A DNA stretch of 64,000 nucleotides from Actinomadura macra NBRC 14102 (GCF_001552215.1 NZ_BCQT01000015.1:1-64000), one strand, 5' to 3'; positions 40,076 through 50,097 are shown, numbered from the stretch's first letter. Made by a program: numbers and translations. The notes: generated from the letters alone by a model not told the origin.

Positions 40076-41301
40076 TGAAGGCGGGCCCGTCCCAGGAGGA
40101 CATCCGGCGGCACAACCTCGGTACGCTGCTGCGCTTCGTCCACCTGCGCGGCCCCGCCTCCCGCGCGACGCTCGCCGAGTCCCTCGGGCTCAACCGCAGC
40201 ACGATCATGGCGCTGACGTCCGATCTCACCGCCGCCGGACTCGTCCGCGAGGAACTGCCCCGCAAGCCGGGACGGCGCGCCGGCCGCCCGTCCCTCGTCG
40301 TGCGGCCGGAGTCGACCCGCGTGTACGTGCTGGCGTTCGAGGTCGGCGTCGACCGCCTCGTGATCGCTCGCGTCGGCCTCGGCGGCGTCGTCCTGGACCG
40401 CCGCGAGGCGTCCCGCGCCCGCGGCTCCGACCCCGCCGACCTGGTCGGCACGCTCGCCGCGGGTGCCCGGTCGCTCGTCCGCAAGGCCGAGCGGGGCGCG
40501 GTGTGCGTCGGGGCGGCGCTGGGCTTCCCCGGTACGGTCCGCCGAGAGGACCACGCCATCATGTTCGGACCCAACCTCGACATCGGCGACCTGCGGCTCG
40601 GGGACGCGCTGTCGCGCCGGCTCGGCCTCGGGCTGCCCGTCCTGATCTGCAACGACGCCAATCTCGGCGCGCTCGCCGAGCACGAACGCGGCGCGGGCGT
40701 CGGCTGTGACGACCTCATCTACCTGCACGGGGACGTCGGCGTCGGCGGCGGCCTCATCGTCGGCGGCCGGCTGCTCGGCGGCCATGAGGGTTACGGCGGC
40801 GAGGTCGGGCACATGGTCGTCAATCCCGGCGGGCGTCCCTGCGCCTGCGGGTCGCGCGGCTGCCTGGAGGCCGAGGTGGGGGAGCGGACATTGCTCGCCC
40901 ACGCCGACCGCGAGGAGACTCCCGGCGAGACTGGCCGCGACGCCGTCCGCGCTGTGGTGGACGCCGCCGACCGCGGCGACATCGTCGCCCGCGAGGCCCT
41001 CCACCGCGTCGGCACCTGGCTCGGCTTCGGCGTCGCGAACCTCGTCAACGTCTTCAACCCGGGCCTCGTCGTCTTCGGTGGGACGCTCCGCGACATCTAC
41101 CTCGGCGCCGCGGCGCAGGTCCGCAGCGTCCTCGCGACCAACGCCCTCGCCGCCCCCCGCCAGAACGTCCGCCTCCGCACCGCCGCTCTGGGTGACGACA
41201 CCACCCTGGTAGGCGCCGCCGAATTCGCCTTCGCCGAGGTCCTGGCCGACCCCATCCAAGTCTTGGCGCGCCTCAAGGCCCCAGAGGGCTCGACCGTCTA
41301 G
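40072..41301 (+). CDS. ROK-family transcriptional regulator (XylR-like)
   Basis: 409 residues. N-terminal MarR-like winged helix (about 10-75: RRHNLGTLLRFVHLRGPASRATLAESLGLNRSTIMALTSDLTAAGLV), then an ROK sugar-kinase fold with ATP-site-like loops, GHMVVNPGG and the zinc motif CACGSRGCLE. Proteins of this type repress sugar uptake operons and release DNA when the sugar binds. It is coupled to the last transport gene (ATGA), so it controls its own operon, presumably through the dyads at 35785-35822. Confidence 0.92.
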   Translation: MMKAGPSQEDIRRHNLGTLLRFVHLRGPASRATLAESLGLNRSTIMALTSDLTAAGLVREELPRKPGRRAGRPSLVVRPESTRVYVLAFEVGVDRLVIARVGLGGVVLDRREASRARGSDPADLVGTLAAGARSLVRKAERGAVCVGAALGFPGTVRREDHAIMFGPNLDIGDLRLGDALSRRLGLGLPVLICNDANLGALAEHERGAGVGCDDLIYLHGDVGVGGGLIVGGRLLGGHEGYGGEVGHMVVNPGGRPCACGSRGCLEAEVGERTLLAHADREETPGETGRDAVRAVVDAADRGDIVAREALHRVGTWLGFGVANLVNVFNPGLVVFGGTLRDIYLGAAAQVRSVLATNALAAPRQNVRLRTAALGDDTTLVGAAEFAFAEVLADPIQVLARLKAPEGSTV

Positions 41302-41504
41302 TGCCCGGTACGGGAACCTCCGACTGAGCGCTTTGGTCGGCGGCGGAGCGCGCTGCCCGGTGGGACTCGGCTTTGCTTCGCCGTTCGGGCTTGCTCCCGT
41401 CCTCCGCCGGTCGCGCAGACCGATTTCCGGTGGACCTTGATCCATGCGGTATCGAGCGGCGAATACCTCCATGCTCGATATGTCGCACGATTCCGAGGTG
41501 TCCG

Positions 41505-43073
41505 ATGCGAAGATCATTGGTCCGTTCACCCCTACCCGCCGTGTTGGTGGCGGTGTGCATGCTGCTGGCCGGGGCCGTGGCCCCGGCACGTCCGGCAGCG
41601 GCCGATCCGGGCCCCGCCCCCGGCTCGGGTCCGGTCCTGCTGGTACCGACGCCCGGTGTGGGCGAGGAAGCGGCACGGACGTCACCGAAGCTGATCGAGG
41701 CCATCCAGCGGGACCTGCACCTGACCCGCGGTCAGGCGATCACCCGGCTCGGCCGCCAGCACGCCGCCGACGCAGTCGAGCCGCGGGCCCGCCGCGCCGC
41801 GGGCCGGCACTTCGCCGGCACCTGGATGAACGGCGACGGCTCGTCGCTGATGGTCGCCGTCACCGACCAGCGCGCAGCGACGGCCGTCCGCGCCGCGGGC
41901 GCCATGCCCACGCTGGTGACCCACAGCCTCGGCGAACTGGAGAGGGCACAGCTCAAACTGCAAGACCACGCCCGTAAGCGGCCCAGCACCGCCGCGCACG
42001 GATGGCACATCGACCCCGAGCACAACCGCCTGGTTGTCGCGGCCGAGCCAGGTGAGCAGGCCGCCGCGGCGGCGTGGGTCACCGCCGCCGGCGTGCCCGC
42101 CTCCCTGGTCGCCTACGACCAGAGCCGCCGGTCGCGTCGGCCGACCGCCGACGTGATCGCGGGCGACGGCTTCACGAGCCGGTCCTCGCCCAACGGATGC
42201 ACCGCGGGCTTCGGCGTCAATCCGATCGTCGGTTCCAACGGCTTCGTCACCGCGGGACACTGCGCCCGTGTCGCCGGTGAGCCGATCAGCATCGCAGGCC
42301 GGGAGGTCGGTTTCGCCGCCCAGACCACCTTCAACCCCCCGAGGTCGGAGCCGCTGGTGGACGAGGCGTTCGTCCGGCTCGATGCGAACAACCAACCGTT
42401 GCCGCTGATGCGGACCACTGTGGGCACCATCCCGGTACTGGGATCACAGGCGGCGGGCAGAGGCGACGTGATCTGCTCCTACGGCGACGAGACCAGGGTC
42501 TACCGCTGCGGCCGCCTGCTTGAGATCGGCCTGACGGACACCTTCAGCTTCGCCAGTGGTGAGACGGTGAGAATCACCGGCTACAACGACGCGGACTTCT
42601 GTAGCCAACCCGGCGACTCGGGTAGCCCGGTCATCAGTGCCAACGGAGGCCAGGCTCAGGGAACCGTCTTCGGCGTCACCAAAGGCAGGACCACATGCAT
42701 CACCTCGTATACGCCCATCAACAAGACCCTGTTCGATTTCAACCTCGAACTCCTGGTGGCCCGAACATCACCGCCCGCCCCGCCCCCGGAGATCACCACG
42801 TTCGTCTGTGACGCGTTCGGCGGGCCCGACCCCGACGGAATCCCCTACGCCTCCTTTGAGTGCGTGCTCTACTGGGAGGGCGGCACCGACCCCGACACGG
42901 TCCAGGTCAGCACGGACGCCCTGACGTCCCGCCGGATCAACCGCTACGACCAGAACTACGTCCAGATCACCGGCAAATGCGGCCGTGGCAGAAACGCCTA
43001 CGTCTCGGTCACGGTCTTCGACGCCGACGGACGCCGCTCCGACGGCTATCAGAGCAGCTTCTGCCCGAATTGA
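41505..43073 (+). CDS. Secreted trypsin-like serine protease, alpha-lytic/streptogrisin type
   Basis: 522 residues. Signal peptide (about 1-34), a ~185-residue propeptide of the alpha-lytic type (LIEAIQRDLHLTRGQAITRLGRQ ... FAGTWMN ... SLMVAVTD), then the S1 protease domain with H252 (VTAGHCAR), D286 (LVDEAFVRL) and S372 (QPGDSGSPV). After the catalytic domain a ~90-residue C-terminal domain with cysteine pairs (FVCDAF ... FECVLYWEGG ... GKCGRGRNAYVSV) looks like a small beta-rich, possibly substrate-binding module. ATG 41505 has GAGGTG 5 bases upstream. Matures outside the cell by propeptide cleavage. Confidence 0.9.
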   Translation: MRRSLVRSPLPAVLVAVCMLLAGAVAPARPAAADPGPAPGSGPVLLVPTPGVGEEAARTSPKLIEAIQRDLHLTRGQAITRLGRQHAADAVEPRARRAAGRHFAGTWMNGDGSSLMVAVTDQRAATAVRAAGAMPTLVTHSLGELERAQLKLQDHARKRPSTAAHGWHIDPEHNRLVVAAEPGEQAAAAAWVTAAGVPASLVAYDQSRRSRRPTADVIAGDGFTSRSSPNGCTAGFGVNPIVGSNGFVTAGHCARVAGEPISIAGREVGFAAQTTFNPPRSEPLVDEAFVRLDANNQPLPLMRTTVGTIPVLGSQAAGRGDVICSYGDETRVYRCGRLLEIGLTDTFSFASGETVRITGYNDADFCSQPGDSGSPVISANGGQAQGTVFGVTKGRTTCITSYTPINKTLFDFNLELLVARTSPPAPPPEITTFVCDAFGGPDPDGIPYASFECVLYWEGGTDPDTVQVSTDALTSRRINRYDQNYVQITGKCGRGRNAYVSVTVFDADGRRSDGYQSSFCPN

Positions 43074-43079
43074 GTTGAC

Positions 43080-43133
43080 GGCAGGGCCCTTGGCGGTCGG
43101 GTCTTGGAGGCCCTTCCTTCAACGGGCCCTGCC
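43080..43133. terminator. Inverted repeat after protease gene
   Basis: GGCAGGGCCC (43080-43089) and GGGCCCTGCC (43124-43133) are perfect 10-bp complements just downstream of the protease stop; the 34-base loop makes its efficiency uncertain. Confidence 0.4.
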
Positions 43134-43157
43134 CAGGCGCGGCGCTAGACTGAAACG

Positions 43158-43700
43158 GTGACCCCCCTGCCGGACGGCCCGTCGCAACGGATCCGAGAAG
43201 ATGATCGCAACACGGCCGTGCAGCGCGTGCGTGACGCGTACGCCGAGGAGCACATCTCGCACGAGGAGATGGACGAACTCCTCCATCGGGTGCTCACCGC
43301 CAAGACGCACGACGAGCTCGTGTCGGCACTGGTCTCGCTCCCGGCGGAGGACGCGGGCACCACGTCCACGATCGGCGCCGCCAACGGACGGATTCAGCGG
43401 CGCGGCGCATGGCGAGTGCCTCGCACTCTCAAGGTCGAGTCCGCGTTCGGAAGGGTGCACCTGGACCTGTCCCGGGCGGTCATCGACCATCCGGTCGTCG
43501 ACATCGAGCTGCAACTCGGCACCGGCGGAGCCAAGATCACGGTGCCTCGTGACGCCGTGGTCGAGGTCGACGATCTGCGCACCGAGTGGAAGGACTCGCG
43601 CTACAAACCCCGGCGGCGCCCTCACCCCGGCGGCCCGACGATCAGGATCACCGGGGCCATGGGGTTCGGACGGCTCAAGATCCGCCACGCGAGGCGATGA
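43158..43700 (+). CDS. DUF1707 domain protein
   Basis: 180 residues. Residues 8-62 carry the DUF1707/SHOCT-like motif (RIREDDRNTAVQRVRDAYAEEHISHEEMDELLHRVLTAKTHDELVSAL), a short helical unit common in actinomycete membrane-associated proteins. The rest is a strand-rich domain (LKVESAFGRVHLDLSRAVIDHPVVDIELQLGTGGAKITVPRDAVVEVDDL) resembling the cell-wall-active-antibiotic-response type C-terminal fold seen in LiaF-like proteins, ending GFGRLKIRHARR. No transmembrane helix here. Role unproven, perhaps envelope-stress related. Confidence 0.82.
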   Translation: MTPLPDGPSQRIREDDRNTAVQRVRDAYAEEHISHEEMDELLHRVLTAKTHDELVSALVSLPAEDAGTTSTIGAANGRIQRRGAWRVPRTLKVESAFGRVHLDLSRAVIDHPVVDIELQLGTGGAKITVPRDAVVEVDDLRTEWKDSRYKPRRRPHPGGPTIRITGAMGFGRLKIRHARR

Positions 43701-43828
43701 CCGGGGCCGATTTTCTCGGCCATTACCCTGCGCGCATGTTCGATCACGGATAACGTTGGGTTCGGTGTCGCGGCCTGGTTTCCGTCGATCAATAGCCACG
43801 GTCGACGACGGTCGAATCGGGCGATCGG

Positions 43829-45142
43829 ATGTGTGGGGCGCGGATGGAGTCCACCGACAGGGCGGCTTTCTGCGAGATGCTGCGCGGGCTGATCGAGGCG
43901 CGCGAGGGCATGTCGCAGAGGAAGCTGGCGAAGCTGACCCATTATGACGACGGGTACATTTCAAGGGTCGTCAACGGTTACAGAAGGCCGTCGGCGGAGG
44001 TGGTCCGAGCGCTGGACGACGCTCTCGACGCCGGAGGCAGGCTGATCGCGCTCGCACCGGAGGCTCCGCCGCGTACCACGAGTAAGACCGCGGGGTATGA
44101 AGCGACGGCCCCTCTGGGTATCTTGAACCTGAACCCCGCTCCCTATTGGGGAGACGACGACATGAGACGTCGCACAGCAGTTCAGGTGATCGCAGCCTTT
44201 GGCGCCGGGACGGCGCTTCCGCCGCACGTCATCGAGAGTGTCTTTGCCGGGATCGAGGACGCGCTGGGGAATCCGTTCGACATCGCCGAGTGGGAGCGTG
44301 TCGTCCATAGATACGGTCTGCAACTCCTTGCGGAACCTGCCGGCTCTCTGATCAGCGGAGTCGCGGCCGACATCACCGCGCTCGGCGAACTGCTCAAGCG
44401 TGCTGGGAGCGCCTCGGAGAAGGCTGAGTTGTTCCGGATCGGCGCCGGGCTGTCGGCCCTGCTGGCGATGGACCTGTGTGACTTTGGGGACAAGCGCAGC
44501 GCACGCGTGTCCTGGACGAATGCTCGGCGTCTGGCAGACGCTTCCGGCGACCGTGACCTCTCAGTGTGGACGCGAGCCAGGGAGGCGCAGTACACCACGT
44601 GGTCGGAACACTCCGACGCTATCGTTGAAGAGTTGACCGGCGAGGCAATCGGACTCGCGAAAGGGAGTCCGTCCTCAGGTCTGGCCCGCGCCTATGCCGC
44701 CCGATCGTACGTGGCGGCCGAACGCGGCGACCGGCGCACGGCGAGGGCGGCTCTGAGTAACTTCAGGCAGACGTTCAATGATCTTCCGTCCGAACAAAGC
44801 ACTTCAGCCGCGGTTGGCTTGCCGGAAAGCAAGTTGTTTTGGACTGAAGCGTACGTCCGGGTTCTGATTGATGACGATCAGGCGAAAACGTATCTGGATC
44901 AAGCTCAGACGAGCGCGGTCGGGGCGCCTTGGAATGAGGGCGTCGAATTGATGCGGTCGCTTTGGCTGGTGCAGAGGCACGATATCTCCACCGGTCTCGA
45001 ACTCGCGCTGTCGAAGCTCAAGACCAGGCCGCTGAGTTCTTTTCGCCGCCACCTCGTCTCCCGCATCGTGAACACCCTTCCCCAGGAGGGGCGCGCGCAT
45101 CCCGATGCGCGGGCCTTGCGTGTCTTGGCCTCGGCCGCCTGA
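43829..45142 (+). CDS. XRE-family transcriptional regulator with TPR-like C-terminus
   Basis: 437 residues. HTH_3 domain at about 13-75 (FCEMLRGLIEAREGMSQRKLAKLTHYDDGYISRVVNGYRRPSAEVVRALDDAL). After a variable linker the C-terminal 300 residues form helical repeats resembling tetratricopeptide units (ADITALGELLKRAGSASEKAELFRIGAGLSALLAMDLCDFGDKRSARVSWTNARRLADASGDRDLSVWTR). Large families of such regulators exist in this actinomycete group and are usually orphan. The start could be 43829 or ATG 43844; neither has a strong ribosome-binding site. Confidence 0.85.
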   Translation: MCGARMESTDRAAFCEMLRGLIEAREGMSQRKLAKLTHYDDGYISRVVNGYRRPSAEVVRALDDALDAGGRLIALAPEAPPRTTSKTAGYEATAPLGILNLNPAPYWGDDDMRRRTAVQVIAAFGAGTALPPHVIESVFAGIEDALGNPFDIAEWERVVHRYGLQLLAEPAGSLISGVAADITALGELLKRAGSASEKAELFRIGAGLSALLAMDLCDFGDKRSARVSWTNARRLADASGDRDLSVWTRAREAQYTTWSEHSDAIVEELTGEAIGLAKGSPSSGLARAYAARSYVAAERGDRRTARAALSNFRQTFNDLPSEQSTSAAVGLPESKLFWTEAYVRVLIDDDQAKTYLDQAQTSAVGAPWNEGVELMRSLWLVQRHDISTGLELALSKLKTRPLSSFRRHLVSRIVNTLPQEGRAHPDARALRVLASAA

Positions 45143-45180
45143 GTGGCCGGGCACGCTGGGCGGCAGGCTTCCCGAGCCGA

Positions 45181-46680
45181 TCACGTGCGGGTGACGAAGG
45201 GGTCGGGGATGTCGTCGCCCAGTTCGAGGACGACCGTCTTGGTCCGGGTGAACTCCCTGACGGCCTCGATGCCGTTCTCCCGGCCGTGGCCGCTCCGGCC
45301 GAGGCCGCCGAAGGGGACCACGGGGCTGGCCAGGCGGTAGGTGTTCACCCACACGGTCCCGGCCCTGATCCGGTGGGCGAGGCGGTGGGCGCGTTTGACG
45401 TCGCGGGTCCACACACCCGCCGTCAGGCCGTACGGCGTTCCGTTGGCGATCGCGACGGCCTCCTCCTCGTCGTCGAACGGCAGGACGGCCAGGACGGGCC
45501 CGAACACCTCCTCTTGGGCGATCGGCATATCGGGCCGGACGCCGGTGAGGATCGTCGGCTCGTAGAACGCGTCCGCGCGGAGCGCCTCGCCCGCGGAGGC
45601 GACCCGGTCGGTCGCGACGCGGCCACCGGTCGCGGCGGTGGCGCCGGCGGCGACCGCCTCGTCCACCATGGAGCGGATGCGGGCGAGTTGCGCCTGGGTG
45701 GCGACCGGGCCCATCTGGGTCCGCGGGTCGGCGGGGTCCCCGAGACGGATGCGCTCCGCGCGGTCGACCAGCCGGGAGACGACCTCGTCGTGCAGGTCGC
45801 GGTGGACGATGAGCCGCGACCCGGCCACGCAGGTCTGCCCCGTCGCGGCGAAGATCCCGGCGAGCACGCCGGGCACGACCGCGTCCAGGTCGGCGTCCGG
45901 GAAGACGACGTTGGCCCCCTTGCCGCCGAGTTCGAAGGTGGTGGGTGTGAGGTTGTCGGCGACGGCGTGGCTGATGGCGACCGCCGTACGCGGGCCTCCG
46001 GTGAAGGTCACGTGATCGACGCCCGGGTGGCGGACGAGGGACTCGCCGCAGGCGGGGGCGGCGGAGGTGATGACGTTGACCACGCCGTCGGGGATCCCCG
46101 CCTCCGCGATGAGCGCGGCCAGTTCCAGCGTGGACGCGGGGGTGGCGTCGCTGGGCTTGAGGACCACCGTGTTACCCGCCGCGAGGGCGGGCGCGAGCTT
46201 CCAGGTGGCGAGCATGAGCGGCGAGTTCCACGGCACGATCGCGGCGACCACGCCGACCGGTTCCAGCCGGGTGAAGCCGAAGAGGGTGGGGAAGTCCATG
46301 TTCGCCACCCGGCCGTCGATCTTGTCCGCGAGCCCGGCGAAGTAGCGGTACCAGCGGCTCATCCCGAGCGCCTGCGCGCGGGTCTCCCCGAGGATCTTGC
46401 CGTTGTCGGTCGTCTCGATCCGGGCGAGGTGCTCGGCGTCGCGCTCGATCAGGTCGGCGAGCCGCAGCAGCAAACCGCCGCGCTGCGTAGCGGTCAGCGC
46501 GCCCCAACCGGATCCGTGCAGGGCCTCGCGCGCCGCGCGGACGGCCCGGTCGACGTCGGCCGGGCCGGCGTCGGGTACCTCGGCCCAGGCCAGGCCGGTG
46601 GCCGGGTTGAGGGTCTCGTAGCGGCGCCCGCCTTCGGCCGGTACCCAGGCACCACCGATGAACATCTCGTACATCTTCAT
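45181..46680 (-). CDS. NAD(P)+-dependent aldehyde dehydrogenase
   Basis: 499 residues. Oxidises an aldehyde to the acid. Active-site residues: N152 (VPWNSPL), K175 (VLKPSDATP), E250 (FELGGKGAN) and nucleophile C284 (GQTCVAGSR). The style resembles betaine/aromatic-aldehyde dehydrogenases. The start ATG overlaps the stop of the alcohol dehydrogenase (ATGA at 46677-46680), so the two act in sequence: alcohol to aldehyde to acid. It is the last gene of the leftward arm of the catabolic block. Confidence 0.92.
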   Translation of the reverse strand: MKMYEMFIGGAWVPAEGGRRYETLNPATGLAWAEVPDAGPADVDRAVRAAREALHGSGWGALTATQRGGLLLRLADLIERDAEHLARIETTDNGKILGETRAQALGMSRWYRYFAGLADKIDGRVANMDFPTLFGFTRLEPVGVVAAIVPWNSPLMLATWKLAPALAAGNTVVLKPSDATPASTLELAALIAEAGIPDGVVNVITSAAPACGESLVRHPGVDHVTFTGGPRTAVAISHAVADNLTPTTFELGGKGANVVFPDADLDAVVPGVLAGIFAATGQTCVAGSRLIVHRDLHDEVVSRLVDRAERIRLGDPADPRTQMGPVATQAQLARIRSMVDEAVAAGATAATGGRVATDRVASAGEALRADAFYEPTILTGVRPDMPIAQEEVFGPVLAVLPFDDEEEAVAIANGTPYGLTAGVWTRDVKRAHRLAHRIRAGTVWVNTYRLASPVVPFGGLGRSGHGRENGIEAVREFTRTKTVVLELGDDIPDPFVTRT

Positions 46681-47816
46681 GGGCGGTCACTCCCCGGAAC
46701 GATCAGCGGTTTGATCTCCGTGCCGGCCCGCATGGCGGCGAGCGCGTCGTTCACCTCGCTCAGCGGGCGGGGTGGGGCGAGCAGCCGCCCCCAGTCGATC
46801 TCGTCGCGGGTGCGGCGGACGAGCTCCAGGGCCTTGTCGTAGGCGTCGGCGTCGGCGCTGAAGACGCCCGCGACGCGGAGCCCCTTGAGCGGGATCCGGG
46901 CCGCCGCCACCGGGTGCGGCGGCCCGCCGAGGGTGCCGGCGACGACCACACGGGCGCCGATGGCGGCCAGGTCGAGTGCCTCGGCGAAGGCCGGCGGCGC
47001 GCCCGAGCATTCGAGGACGACGTCGGCGCCGTGCCCCCCGGTCAGCTCGCGCAGCCGCTCCAGGCGCCCTTCGGCGTCGAGTTCGCCCACGTCGATCGTC
47101 GCGTCCGCCCCCCAGTCGCGGGCGATGGCGAGCCGGTCGGCCGGCGCCCCGATCACGGTGAGGCTGGCCGGGCGCTGCCGTGCCGTGAGGACGGTCGCGA
47201 ACAGGCCCAGCGGGCCGCTGCCCTGGACCGCCACGTGCTGCGATGGGTCGATCGCCCCGGCGGCGGCGAGCACGTTGACGGCCGACCGGCCCGCGCAGCT
47301 CGCCGCCGCCGCGAGCGCGTCCGGCACCTCATCGGGCACGCGGATCCGACCCGACCGCGGGAACACGTAGCCGTACTCCCCGAACGCGCCGGTGACGTAC
47401 GGGAAGCGTTCGCAGCTGACCTGCATGACCCCGACCCGGTTCTGGCACAGGTTCGGCCGGCGCAGGATCGTGCACGGGTGGCAGCGCCCGCACGGCGCCG
47501 GCGACCACACCACGCGGTCGCCGGGACGCAGCGGCCGGCCCACCGAATCGGCGTCGGCGTCCGGACCCATCGCCACGATCTCCCCGACCATCTCGTGGCC
47601 GGGCACCAGCGGAAGCTCATACCGCACCGAGGAGCCCGCCATGTGGCCGTCCACCAGGTGGACGTCGGAACCGCACACCGTCGCGGCGGCGATCCGTACC
47701 AGCAGGGCGCCGGTTTCGGGCTCGGGCAGCGGCACCTCCCGTAGCCGCAACGGTTCGCCGTAGGCGGCCAGCGCCGCGACCACGGCTGTACGCCCTCTGC
47801 CTGCCACGCTACGCAC
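46677..47816 (-). CDS. Zinc-dependent alcohol dehydrogenase (MDR family)
   Basis: 379 residues. Catalytic zinc ligands C48 (VCGSDVHLVDGH) and the H-E pair of GHEMVGEI; the structural zinc loop is complete as CGRCHPCTILRRPNLC. Rossmann cofactor motif GSGPLGLFA. The substrate cannot be read; position beside the aldehyde dehydrogenase and hyuAB suggests an arylalkyl or ketone-derived alcohol. The GTG start at 47816 overlaps the end of the preceding hyuB gene by 8 bases. Confidence 0.9.
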   Translation of the reverse strand: MRSVAGRGRTAVVAALAAYGEPLRLREVPLPEPETGALLVRIAAATVCGSDVHLVDGHMAGSSVRYELPLVPGHEMVGEIVAMGPDADADSVGRPLRPGDRVVWSPAPCGRCHPCTILRRPNLCQNRVGVMQVSCERFPYVTGAFGEYGYVFPRSGRIRVPDEVPDALAAAASCAGRSAVNVLAAAGAIDPSQHVAVQGSGPLGLFATVLTARQRPASLTVIGAPADRLAIARDWGADATIDVGELDAEGRLERLRELTGGHGADVVLECSGAPPAFAEALDLAAIGARVVVAGTLGGPPHPVAAARIPLKGLRVAGVFSADADAYDKALELVRRTRDEIDWGRLLAPPRPLSEVNDALAAMRAGTEIKPLIVPGSDRP

Positions 47817-50094
47817 CGGTGCTCAGCGTCTTGGTCCGGCCGCCGGGAGCGTCGGCGGGCACGATCTCGGCGAGCAGGCTGGTGTGGCAGCCGGGGCACA
47901 GCCGCCTCCGGAAGACGACCGGCCGGTCGGTGTGCAGCGCCGGATCGGACTTGACCTGGTCGGCGGCGTCACGGGCGGGCAGTTCGGCGAGCAGCGCGCC
48001 GGACGTGGGGTCGGTGCGGTCGCCGACGGCCGCGCCGCAGTGGGCGCAGTGCACGGTGTCGTCGGCGGCGAGGTCCAGGTTGTCGTCCAAGCGTCGCTCC
48101 GTGCGGGCACCCTCTCGTTCCATCCGGTCGGGTTCGCGGCCTGGCGCGCGGGCGGCACGCAGCTCCTGGCGCCGCCGTCGTGTCGCGTCCTCGTCGATAC
48201 CGCCGCCGGTGAGCATCACGCCGTAGATCCGCTCCGCGGCCTCGACGCCGACCTTCCCGGCGGTGACGTCGCGCAGGACGAGCAGCGGGTCGCGCAGGAG
48301 CGGGTCGCCGTAGCCGCCGCCGGCCGACCACTGCGTGAAGTAGGCGTCGGCGAGGCCGATCTGCGTCTCGGCGTGCACGGGAATGATCTCGGCGCGTCCG
48401 CCGAGCTCGTCCACCGACTCGGGGATGCGCCCGGCGGCCAGCAGCTCGCCGACCCGGGCGCCGTGCACGAGCACGTCATGCCCGGTGTTGCCGGGGTAGC
48501 CCCCGCTGACCCCCGGCGCGGACGGCAGGGCCTTGCCGGCATGAGACACGACGAGATGCAGGCTGGGCGACCCAGGGCCGTGAGGGACGAAGCAGCTCGA
48601 TCCCCCCACGCCTCCGCGATACCGGCCGGGCCCGCCCGAGTCGATCTCCTCGCGCCGCCACAGATACAGCAGCGGGTAGAGGAACTCGTTCATCTCCACG
48701 TCGGCGATCTTCCCCATCGGGATGCCGAGAAGCCCGGCGGTGTCGCCGCCGTCCCCGGTGCCGCGCGCCCCGATCCCGCCCGCCATCGGGTCCCCGAGCA
48801 TCATCACGAACGGATGGTCGTGCTGGTCGAGCCCCGAGAGGATGACGCAGTCCCAGGCGCCGCACGGCACGGCGGTCAGCGTCTCGCGGCCCTCGGGGCG
48901 CGGATCGCTGTCGAGCATCCCGGCCAGGCACTCGACCACCACGTACGCGGTGGCCCAGTGGGAGGCCACCGACCCCTTCCCTACGCCGTGCGGGAACTCG
49001 CAGTTGTTGATCGTGCCGGGCTCGCTGACGATGCGCAGCGGACGCAGCAGGCCGCCCGGCGCCCACGGGATGTCGCCGCACAGCACGGGCAGGATCGCGC
49101 CGAGGATCCCCGCGCGCAGCCCGCCGTAGGTGCAGTTGATGATGCCGTCCACCTGCGGGTCGGTCCCGGAGAAGTCGAAGGTCAGCTCGTCCCCGCGTTT
49201 GGTCATCGTCAGCGCGATCGTGTGGATGTCGCGGTCGGTCTCGCGGGCGGAGTCCTGGTGACTGACCGCCGACCATGATCCGTCGGGCAGCGAGCGCAGC
49301 CGGGCCCGCAGTCGCTGCTCCGAATCGTCCATCATGCGCCGCATCACGCGCTTGACCGTGCCGGCGCCGTACTTGCCGATCAGGCGGCCGACGCCCTCGG
49401 TGCCGATGTTGTTGGAACCCATCTTGGCGCGCAGGTCGAGGGAGACCAGGGCGGGCAGCCGCGAGCGGCGGATGTAGGCGTCCTCGACGTCCGCGCGGAT
49501 CCGGCCACCTTCAACGATCTTGATGGGCGGCATCGGCAGGGACTCCCAGAACACGTCCATGCCCTTGGTGCTCCAGCTTCCCGGGGCCACGCCGCCGAGG
49601 TCGATCTCGTGCGCGATCGTGCCGGCCCAGGCGAAGATCTCGCCGTCGTGGAAGATCGGCGCCACCAGGCACACGTCGTTCTGGTGCAGGCTCCCGCCCA
49701 CCCACGGGTCGGTGAGGATGAACATGTCACCGGGTGCGATCCCCGGATTGTCCGAGCGGTTCTCCAGGATCCACTTGACCGCCATGTCGATGGCGCCGGC
49801 CTGGCTCATGTTGAACAGGCCGATCTGCACGACGTCGCCGATCTCGTCCATGATCGCCACGCCGCAGTCGTTGACCTCGCTGACGATGATGGAGCCCGAC
49901 ATCCGCTTCAGGCCCTCGCACATGGCGTTGGTGATCGCCCAGATCCGGTGTCGCACGACCTCGTACGTCAGCGCGTCGACGGTCTCCGCGGTGCCGGTGT
50001 GCAGCCGCACGTCCCCGCCGAGCAGGTCGAGAATCTCGGCGCGTGGCCTCGGCCGGTACGCGAACCGCTCCGAGCCGGGAATTCGCATCGCCAT
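47809..50094 (-). CDS. hyuB: Hydantoinase B/carboxylase alpha-like subunit fused to zinc ribbon
   Basis: 761 residues, about 130-200 more than a plain HyuB. Residues 1-620 are the hydantoinase B/acetone carboxylase alpha fold (MSEVNDCGVAIMDEIGDVVQ style, IVSEVND, FILTDPWVGGSLHQNDVCLVAPIFHDGEIFAWAGTIAHEIDLGG, GGTGDGG type GxG). The last ~80 residues hold a CxxC/CxxC pair (VHCAHCGAAVGD ... RRLCPGCHTSLLAEIVP) like the gamma subunit of acetone or acetophenone carboxylase. Thus the alpha and gamma subunits seem fused. Together with hyuA it could carboxylate a ketone with ATP, or hydrolyse a cyclic amide. The 3 bases between hyuA and hyuB imply tight co-translation. Confidence 0.88.
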   Translation of the reverse strand: MAMRIPGSERFAYRPRPRAEILDLLGGDVRLHTGTAETVDALTYEVVRHRIWAITNAMCEGLKRMSGSIIVSEVNDCGVAIMDEIGDVVQIGLFNMSQAGAIDMAVKWILENRSDNPGIAPGDMFILTDPWVGGSLHQNDVCLVAPIFHDGEIFAWAGTIAHEIDLGGVAPGSWSTKGMDVFWESLPMPPIKIVEGGRIRADVEDAYIRRSRLPALVSLDLRAKMGSNNIGTEGVGRLIGKYGAGTVKRVMRRMMDDSEQRLRARLRSLPDGSWSAVSHQDSARETDRDIHTIALTMTKRGDELTFDFSGTDPQVDGIINCTYGGLRAGILGAILPVLCGDIPWAPGGLLRPLRIVSEPGTINNCEFPHGVGKGSVASHWATAYVVVECLAGMLDSDPRPEGRETLTAVPCGAWDCVILSGLDQHDHPFVMMLGDPMAGGIGARGTGDGGDTAGLLGIPMGKIADVEMNEFLYPLLYLWRREEIDSGGPGRYRGGVGGSSCFVPHGPGSPSLHLVVSHAGKALPSAPGVSGGYPGNTGHDVLVHGARVGELLAAGRIPESVDELGGRAEIIPVHAETQIGLADAYFTQWSAGGGYGDPLLRDPLLVLRDVTAGKVGVEAAERIYGVMLTGGGIDEDATRRRRQELRAARAPGREPDRMEREGARTERRLDDNLDLAADDTVHCAHCGAAVGDRTDPTSGALLAELPARDAADQVKSDPALHTDRPVVFRRRLCPGCHTSLLAEIVPADAPGGRTKTLSTGA

Positions 50095-50097
50095 CGG

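Noticed and set aside
38080..41685. A 1201-codon open frame on the minus strand opposite the sugar ABC operon
   Set aside because: It runs antisense to clearly recognised ABC and ROK genes, has Arg/Ala/Asp-rich low-information translation and no domain; it is a by-product of high G+C third positions.
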